In this document: positions 58,944 to 64,000 of the stretch, one piece after another
Layout of the letters: each line of letters starts with the position of its first letter
How positions within the stretch are numbered: the stretch's first letter is position 1
DNA from: CAVQGM01 sp963712065
GTDB lineage: Bacteria > Actinomycetota > Acidimicrobiia > Acidimicrobiales > Acidimicrobilacustridaceae
Length of the DNA: 64,000 bases
Direction: 5' to 3'
NCBI GenBank assembly: GCA_963712065.1
Contig: CAVQGM010000002.1
Location: forward strand, 1,674,001 to 1,738,000
Position numbers and translations under genes: made by a program
The notes under the pieces: model-generated
Told to the model about the DNA's origin: nothing
The model's database searches: none
Seen by the model: only the letters and a program-made list of their open reading frames with translations

Positions 58944-60128
58944 TCAGCCCTTCGGGAGGCCGAGGATGCGCTCGGCGATGATGTTGCGCTGGATCTGGCT
59001 GGTGCCGGCGGCGATGGTGAACGACGTCGAGCGCAGGCGCTCCTCGACGAACGTGCCCGACGCCAGCTCGCCGAGGTCGTCGCGGCTGAGCGAGGCCCGG
59101 TCGAGGATGCGCATGGCCAGATCGGTGATCCGCTGGAACAGCTCGGAGTAGTACACCTTCACCACCGAGCCGGCGGGGCCGGGCACGCCGTGGCGGTCGG
59201 CCTGGGTGAGGTTGCGCTTGGTCATGGCCCACAGCGCGTCCATCTCCGCCTGGGCGTGGCCGATCTCGCGCCGGAGGGCGACGTCGTCCCAGGCGGTGCC
59301 CGACCGCCGGGTCACCCGGCGGGCCAGGGCGGCCAGCTCGCCGATCATGCGGTTGGTCTCGACCAGGTCGGAGATGAACCCGGTGCCCCGCTCGAAGCCG
59401 AAGGTCACCATGGCCACCCGCCAGCCGTCGTTCTCGATGCCGACCCGGTTGGTGATCGGCACCCGGGCCCCGTCGAAGAACACCTCGCTGAACTCGGTCG
59501 AGCCGACGATGGTGGTGATCTCGCGGATCTCGATGCCGGGCGTGTCCATCGGGAAGACGAGCCAGGTGATGCCCCGGTGCTTCGCGGCGTCGGGGTCGGT
59601 GCGCACGAGCAGCTCGCAGTAGTCGGCCACCTGGGCGAACGACGTCCAGATCTTCTGCCCGGTGATGACGTACTCGTCGCCGTCACGGACCGCCTTGCAC
59701 GACAGCGAGGCCAGGTCGGAGCCCGCACCCGGCTCGGAGAACCCCTGGCACCACACCTCCTCCCCCCGGAGGATGCGGGGCAGGTGCCGTTGCTTCTGCT
59801 CCTCGGAGGCCTCGGCCATGATGGTCGGCCCGGCGTGCAGCATGCCGACGAAGTTCACGCCGATGTACGGCGCGCCGGCGAGGGTGGTCTCCTCGAGGTA
59901 GATCAGCTGCTCGGTGAGCGTCGCCCCCCGACCGCCGTACTCCCTCGGCCAGTTGATGCCGGCGTAGCCCGCCTCGAACAGGGTGCGCTGCCAGCCCGTG
60001 TCCCACTCGCGGCGCCCGGCCCAGTCGTCGGGGGCCGGCTTGGGCGGCACCGTGGGGAGGGTGGCGGCCAGCCACTCGCGCAGCTCCTTGCGGAATCGCT
60101 CCTCGGATTCGGAGTAGCGCAGGTCCAA
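58944..60128 (-). CDS. Acyl-CoA dehydrogenase, large subunit
   Basis: The 394-residue protein contains WQRTLFEAGYAGINWPREYG, CQGFSEPGAGSDLASLSCKA, TGQKIWTSFAQVADYCELLV and AGTSQIQRNIIAERILGLP. TTG 60128 has CGGGAG upstream. It is co-transcribed with the short ACAD that follows. The promoter is at 60178-60183, with the palindrome 60149-60165 downstream of it. It is likely the FAD-binding partner in a heteromeric dehydrogenase of branched or steroid acyl-CoA. Confidence 0.92.
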   Translation of the reverse strand: MDLRYSESEERFRKELREWLAATLPTVPPKPAPDDWAGRREWDTGWQRTLFEAGYAGINWPREYGGRGATLTEQLIYLEETTLAGAPYIGVNFVGMLHAGPTIMAEASEEQKQRHLPRILRGEEVWCQGFSEPGAGSDLASLSCKAVRDGDEYVITGQKIWTSFAQVADYCELLVRTDPDAAKHRGITWLVFPMDTPGIEIREITTIVGSTEFSEVFFDGARVPITNRVGIENDGWRVAMVTFGFERGTGFISDLVETNRMIGELAALARRVTRRSGTAWDDVALRREIGHAQAEMDALWAMTKRNLTQADRHGVPGPAGSVVKVYYSELFQRITDLAMRILDRASLSRDDLGELASGTFVEERLRSTSFTIAAGTSQIQRNIIAERILGLPKG

Positions 60129-60148
60129 CGGTCGCTCCCGGTCTCGTT

Positions 60149-60183
60149 CCTGACGACCCGTCAGGTCAGCGGCCGTCAGGTTA
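60149..60183 (-). promoter_or_regulatory. Promoter (-10 TAACCT) and palindromic operator of the acyl-CoA dehydrogenase pair
   Basis: The palindrome CCTGACGACCCGTCAGG (60149-60165) has perfect 7-base arms and matches CTGACGNNNNRTCAG. The minus-strand -10 TAACCT is at 60183-60178, so the palindrome lies just downstream of the predicted start, a repressor position. An additional CCGTCAGG half-site is at 60173-60180. Confidence 0.55.
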
Positions 60184-60219
60184 GCGGAGGGGTCACGGGC
60201 CTCCGAAGTCGGACCGGCG

Positions 60220-60912
60220 TCACCCGCCGAAGAGCGCGGTGTCGGGGACCGCGGCCAGGCGGACGGCCTGCTCGGCCCGTTCCGTGGCGAAGGTGTGGCA
60301 GCTGTCGGCCATCACCCCGAGGTCGAGGTCGGCGGCCACCCGGAACGACGGCCAGTCGAGCTCGAAGTACCCGAGGGCCACGGTGGCCGCCCGGCGCAGG
60401 ACGTGCACCGCCTCCCGCTCGTCGTCGTCGGCGCCGACCTCGGCCAGCCGCTCGCTCCAGGCTCGCTCGGCGACGTGCAGACCCCGGAACGGCCCGGGGC
60501 TGGCGAGGACCCAGGTGTCCAACCGCCAGCCGAGGTGCGGCGTGCCGTCGCGACGGAGGGTCGCACCGAGCGGGGTGATCTCCACGTCGTAGCGACGGGA
60601 CTCGTGGGTGCGGGACGCCAGCCACACCAGGTCGTTGACGTGCACGCACGTGTGGCGGCGGCCGGCGGTCAGGATCGCCCCGGGCATCGCGTCGACCGGG
60701 CCGCGGAGGCGGGCGACGGCGGCGAACGCCCCGGGACAGGTGGTCCACGGGTGCCGGTGCGAGCTGGCCTCGGCGTCGATCACCGACCCGGCCCGCACGT
60801 CGAGCCGCACGGTGAAGCCGTGGAAGTGGTCGTCGACCGTGGCCAGCGACCGGTCGGTGCCCCCGGGGCCGTCGACGGTGCGGGCCACCACGGTGCGGGT
60901 GAACGGGGCCAC
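60220..60912 (-). CDS. DUF2889 family protein
   Basis: The 230-residue protein begins VAPFTRTVVARTVDGPGG. It then has HFHGFTVRLDVRAGSVIDAE, SSHRHPWTTCPGAFAAV, HTCVHVNDLVWLASRTHESR and a late LGVMADSCHTFATERAEQ. These His/Cys-containing motifs match what I know of DUF2889 proteins, which occur near lipid-catabolism genes and have no known activity. GTG 60912 is chosen because TACCCT (60926-60921) ends 8 bases upstream. It is divergent from the DUF2264-glycosyltransferase gene, with only 34 bases between starts. Confidence 0.75.
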   Translation of the reverse strand: MAPFTRTVVARTVDGPGGTDRSLATVDDHFHGFTVRLDVRAGSVIDAEASSHRHPWTTCPGAFAAVARLRGPVDAMPGAILTAGRRHTCVHVNDLVWLASRTHESRRYDVEITPLGATLRRDGTPHLGWRLDTWVLASPGPFRGLHVAERAWSERLAEVGADDDEREAVHVLRRAATVALGYFELDWPSFRVAADLDLGVMADSCHTFATERAEQAVRLAAVPDTALFGG

Positions 60913-60920
60913 GGCGCCGG

Positions 60921-60938
60921 AGGGTACCCGGATAGGTT
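60921..60938. promoter_or_regulatory. Back-to-back -10 elements of two leaderless divergent genes
   Basis: The minus-strand TACCCT (60926-60921) serves GTG 60912 and the plus-strand TAGGTT (60933-60938) serves GTG 60947. Each lies 8 bases from its start. The start codons are 34 bases apart, so each -35 region would fall in or beside the opposite gene's promoter. Confidence 0.6.
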
Positions 60939-60946
60939 CGCGGCCC

Positions 60947-63592
60947 GTGACCCCACCCCGCCCCACCTCGACGCCCGCCGCGCTGGCCGCTCGCCTGCGC
61001 GCCGACGTCGTCGGGCACCTCGAGGCCTTCGTCGATCGCCACGCCCCCGGCTTCGAGCTGCCCTCGACCTTCGCCGGCTGGCGGATCGGGTCCGACGTGC
61101 GAGCCGACCTCGCCTTCACCCTCGCCTGGCTCCACGACGGAGGCGTCACCGAGGTCACGGGCGTGCCGGTGGTCGAGGCGACGAGTCGGCTGCTCGCCGG
61201 CGTCGACGGGGCCGACACCCACACCTTCTTCTCCTACCGGGTGGCCGAGGCCCTCCGGCGGTTCGGCCCCTGGGAGGACAACTCGCTGCTCACCGAGCTC
61301 AGCGAACCGGTGCGGGCCGAGCTGCTCGAGGCGGTCGACTCCACGGCCTGGCTCCCGCTGCTCGACGAAGGATTGCCGGCCAACTATGCCGCGGTGCTGG
61401 CCCGTTGCGAGCTCGCCCGCGACGCGCTCGGCATCGAGATCGATGCGCGCGTCCTCGACGACCTGCTCGCCCGCACCCATCGCCTGCTCACCGCCAACGG
61501 CCGCGGCTTCCTCGACGACTCGGGTCCCGCCGACGAGGGCCGCTACGACATCTACACCGCCGACGTCTACCTCTTCACCGAGCCGTTCGCCGACCGGATC
61601 GGCCAGGCGTGGGACTTCGGGGCGCGCACGGCGATCGACCTCAGCGCCGGCGTGGGCACGACCAACGGAGCGGCGGTGCCGTGGGGGCGCTCGCTCGGCG
61701 TCCTCGCCGTCTGCCACACCGTCGAGCTGGGCGCCCTGGCCGTGGCCCGCGAGCTGTCCGACGAGCCCGGGCTCTGGCTGGCCCGGGCGGCGGGTGCCGC
61801 CGACCGGCTCCCCGAGTGGTTCGACGACGGCGTCGTCACCGCCCACCGGGGCCGCTCCCAGGACCACTACCGGGGGCCCGACCGGTGGCTCCAGCTCACC
61901 TTCGACTGCCTCGGCAAGCTGGCCTGGGCCGCCACCGTGCTCGACGGCGCGGCACGACCGGACGAGCCCCGAACCGGCGAACCGTTCCCCGACCGCGACG
62001 AGCTGCGCTGGCTCGACGAACGGAAGAAGGCCGCGGTCTGGACCCACCGCTCCCCCGGCACCGCGGTGGTGGTGCCCCTCGTCGGCACCCCGTGGGCCGA
62101 CTACCTGCCGGCCCCGCGCAACCCCGGCCTGTTCGAGGTGCCGGTCGACGTCGACCTGCCCACCGCCGTGCCGGTGGTCGACCACGACGGCGTGCGCTAC
62201 GTCGGGGGCGGCCTGCCGACCGACGTCGCCCATGGCCCGGGCCGGCTCACCGTCACCTGGGACGGGCTCCCCGAGCTGGCCGGACGCCACGCGGAGGGCC
62301 GCCGCCTCGACGGCCGGCGGCAGGTGACGTACCGGGTCGAGGGCGCGACCCTCCACGTCGACGAGCACCTGACCCTGCCCCGCGGCGCCACGGCCGTGTC
62401 GGTGCAGGTGGCCGAGGCGGAGCACCGCCCGCTGCGGGTCGAGTGGCGCGGCGGCGGCCGGCCCGGCGTCATCGAGACCGGGGGGTTGGCCGCGTACCGC
62501 TCGTTCTGGGGCGAGCTTCCCCGGGTCCATCAGCTCGACCTCCCACCGGCGGCCGAGGTCGCGTTCGGCTGGTCGGTGACGCCGCTCCTGCGGATCGCCA
62601 CCGTCGACCCAGGCCACCACTACCACCGCTCGCTGTACGACCCGCTGCGCGGACGGGTCGTCGAGCACGGGTTCGGCGGTCACCTCATCGGCCGGCCGGC
62701 CGACGCCCGCCGGCGCCTGTCGGCCGTCGACGCCTTCCACCTCCACTGGCCCGAGTGGTTCGTGGCCACCGTCGAGGCGACCGACGCCTTCGTCGAGCTG
62801 CTCGACGAGACCGGCACGTCGCTGATCTGGACCCAGCACAACCTCGTCCCCCACACCACGGTGGCCGATGCCGACGCGATCTACGCCCGGTTCGCCGCCC
62901 GGGCCGACCTGGTCGTCCACCACACCGAGTGGGGCCGGGCGCGGGTGACCGACCGCTACGCCTTCCGGGCCGACGCCGTCCACGTGGTGCTCCCCCACGG
63001 CCACTTCGGGCACCTGGTGCGTCCGTCCGACCGGGCCCAGGGCGAGGCCGAGCTGGGCCTGCCCCCTGCCGGCATCCGCATCGGGATCGTGGGCGCACCC
63101 CGGCACGACAAGTTGACGCAGGCGTTCATCGAGGCGTTCACCCGGACGTCCCGGCCCGACCTCCAGCTGCTCGTGCTGTCGCTCGGCCCCGACGAGCTCG
63201 ACGCCGGCCCCCCCGTCGAGGACCGGCGCGTGCACACCGTCCCCTACGAGTTCGTCCCCCGCGAGGTCTACGACCGGCGACTGGCCACGCTCGATGCCGT
63301 CGCCCTGCCCTTCGCCCCCGACGGCGACATGCTCACGACCGGCACGGTCGGTGACGTGGTGGCCTTCGGTCTGCCTGCGCTCGTCACCGGCTGGCCGTTC
63401 CTCACCGAGGCCCTCGGGGAGGCCGGCGTCGCCCTCGGCGACGACTGGACCGAGACCCTCCAGGGGCTCACCGTCGGCCGCCTGGCCGAGGCCGCCGGCG
63501 CCGCCCGCGCCCTGCAGGACCGTTACGACTGGGTCCCGATCGCCGGCCGATTCCTCGACGCGGTCGTCACCGCCGGCCTCCTGAAGCGCTGA
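60947..63592 (+). CDS. DUF2264-like/glycosyltransferase (GT4-like) fusion protein
   Basis: The 881-residue protein appears to have two parts. Residues about 15-560 contain FAGWRIGSDVRADLAFTLAW, ADTHTFFSYRVAEALRRFG, GVGTTNGAAVPWGRSLGVLA and RGRSQDHYRGPDRWLQLTF, resembling DUF2264, a predicted alpha/alpha-toroid carbohydrate enzyme family. Residues about 580-881 read AFHLHWPEWF, LIWTQHNLVPHTTVADADAI, RADLVVHHTEWGRARV, VVLPHGHFGHLV and IVGAPRHDKLTQ, a GT-B glycosyltransferase. There are no membrane helices. GTG 60947 is leaderless (TAGGTT). The role may be synthesis and trimming of a surface glycan. Assignment of the N-terminal half is tentative. Confidence 0.7.
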   Translation: MTPPRPTSTPAALAARLRADVVGHLEAFVDRHAPGFELPSTFAGWRIGSDVRADLAFTLAWLHDGGVTEVTGVPVVEATSRLLAGVDGADTHTFFSYRVAEALRRFGPWEDNSLLTELSEPVRAELLEAVDSTAWLPLLDEGLPANYAAVLARCELARDALGIEIDARVLDDLLARTHRLLTANGRGFLDDSGPADEGRYDIYTADVYLFTEPFADRIGQAWDFGARTAIDLSAGVGTTNGAAVPWGRSLGVLAVCHTVELGALAVARELSDEPGLWLARAAGAADRLPEWFDDGVVTAHRGRSQDHYRGPDRWLQLTFDCLGKLAWAATVLDGAARPDEPRTGEPFPDRDELRWLDERKKAAVWTHRSPGTAVVVPLVGTPWADYLPAPRNPGLFEVPVDVDLPTAVPVVDHDGVRYVGGGLPTDVAHGPGRLTVTWDGLPELAGRHAEGRRLDGRRQVTYRVEGATLHVDEHLTLPRGATAVSVQVAEAEHRPLRVEWRGGGRPGVIETGGLAAYRSFWGELPRVHQLDLPPAAEVAFGWSVTPLLRIATVDPGHHYHRSLYDPLRGRVVEHGFGGHLIGRPADARRRLSAVDAFHLHWPEWFVATVEATDAFVELLDETGTSLIWTQHNLVPHTTVADADAIYARFAARADLVVHHTEWGRARVTDRYAFRADAVHVVLPHGHFGHLVRPSDRAQGEAELGLPPAGIRIGIVGAPRHDKLTQAFIEAFTRTSRPDLQLLVLSLGPDELDAGPPVEDRRVHTVPYEFVPREVYDRRLATLDAVALPFAPDGDMLTTGTVGDVVAFGLPALVTGWPFLTEALGEAGVALGDDWTETLQGLTVGRLAEAAGAARALQDRYDWVPIAGRFLDAVVTAGLLKR

Positions 63593-63640
63593 CCTCCCCG
63601 AGCTCTCGAGATCAGCCGTTCCGGCTAACCTCGTGCGGGT

Positions 63641-64000
63641 ATGGCCACGGCGGACCCGGCGGACCCGGCGGGCGCGGCGACCCAGATCGGCCGGCGGTTC
63701 CTGCTCCTCGCCGACACCGAGTTCCACGGCTACAGCCCGCTCTACGAGCGACTGGCCCACCACGTCGCCGGCCGCCCCGACCTGCTCGCCGCCCTCGTGG
63801 GCCGCGCCCCCGAGAACCAGACGCCCGTGCGGTTCCTCGCCGCCGTCCACGACCTGCTGCTCCGCCACCCGGACGAGCCGCTGGCCGCCGTGTTCCGGGG
63901 CGAGGTCGACGATCCCCCCGAGCCGCGCTTCGACGCCCTGGTCGACGCCCACCTCGACGAGCTGGTCACCACCCTCACGCACCGTTCGATCCAGACCAAC
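63641..64000 (+). CDS. DUF2332 family protein, N-terminal part
   Basis: The first 120 codons are present; the gene runs off the window end. It begins MATADPADPAGAATQIGRRF and contains YSPLYERLAHHVAGRPDLLA and TPVRFLAAVHDLLLRHPDEP. The last of these is the DUF2332 signature (hydrophobic AAVHxLLL). Function is unknown. TAACCT (63626-63631) lies 9 bases before ATG 63641, again with little or no leader. Confidence 0.8.
   Translation, partial: MATADPADPAGAATQIGRRFLLLADTEFHGYSPLYERLAHHVAGRPDLLAALVGRAPENQTPVRFLAAVHDLLLRHPDEPLAAVFRGEVDDPPEPRFDALVDAHLDELVTTLTHRSIQTN

Noticed and set aside
60176..63982. Very long reverse open frame (about 1,270 codons) opposite the DUF2264-glycosyltransferase gene
   Set aside because: High GC removes stop codons on the opposite strand. 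The translation is low-complexity Gly/Val/Asp-rich, while the forward frame has glycosyltransferase motifs and a promoter.

Overview
This 64 kb window is chromosomal DNA from a very GC-rich actinobacterium. The gene set points to the class Acidimicrobiia (Iamia-like): a GlgE alpha-glucan pathway, an MptB-like mannosyltransferase, WS/DGAT, KstR-type operators, Ltp-like thiolases paired with DUF35 proteins, and many leaderless genes. The taxonomic placement is inference. Coding density is high, and no gene-free stretch exceeds about 170 bases. I see no rRNA, tRNA, CRISPR array, insertion sequence or prophage.

Layout. 1-2.0 kb: the start of a secreted protease-like protein, a universal stress protein and a TerC membrane protein. 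2.0-20 kb: carbohydrate metabolism. A DUF4190 protein, glgX and treY run forward, followed by two polytopic glycosyltransferases (GT87-like and MptB-like) facing each other. A reverse-strand operon glgE > treS-mak > malQ > glgB follows, with every junction overlapping by 1-4 bases. It encodes the GlgE route trehalose > maltose > maltose-1-phosphate > linear then branched alpha-glucan. 20-31.9 kb: a penicillin-acylase-family lipoprotein; a DUF222/HNH (13E12-type) gene with a LexA-type box in its promoter, divergent from a ferritin-like gene; three lipoproteins; an FMN glutamate-synthase-like protein; and an operon of ferredoxin, ferredoxin reductase, NUDIX and lysoplasmalogenase. 32-44.7 kb: an SDR, a CoA-transferase, two UPF0104-like membrane proteins, two paralogous amidohydrolases, a PI-PLC-like secreted protein, WS/DGAT, a serine hydrolase, an ECF sigma factor with a membrane partner, and a small winged-helix regulator. 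44.7-60.1 kb: lipid or sterol-type catabolism. This holds an operon DUF35-DUF35-thiolase-thiolase-SDR, an acyl-CoA synthetase, a zinc alcohol dehydrogenase, methyltransferases and three acyl-CoA dehydrogenases, interrupted by a lipoprotein/Tat-exported beta-propeller pair. 60.2-64 kb: a DUF2889 protein, a large DUF2264-glycosyltransferase fusion and the start of a DUF2332 protein.

Regulation. Four promoters carry a palindrome close to TAGAACNNGTTCTA, which fits the published KstR operator TNNAACNNGTTNNA. In all four, the last TA of the box is also the TA of the TANNNT -10 element. They drive both amidohydrolases, the DUF35/thiolase operon and an acyl-CoA dehydrogenase/methyltransferase operon. 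A second palindrome, CTGACGNNNNRTCAG, sits at the CoA-transferase, acyl-CoA synthetase and acyl-CoA dehydrogenase-pair promoters. Many genes have a TANNNT hexamer 6-10 bases before the start codon and are probably leaderless. I used this to choose several starts.

Sequence quality. Four genes (malQ, treS-mak, the HNH gene, a UPF0104 gene) need a single-base indel in a G/C run to be full length, and treS also has an amber codon at a Trp position. All other large genes are intact. I treat these as probable sequence errors that need read-level checking, with real decay as the alternative.
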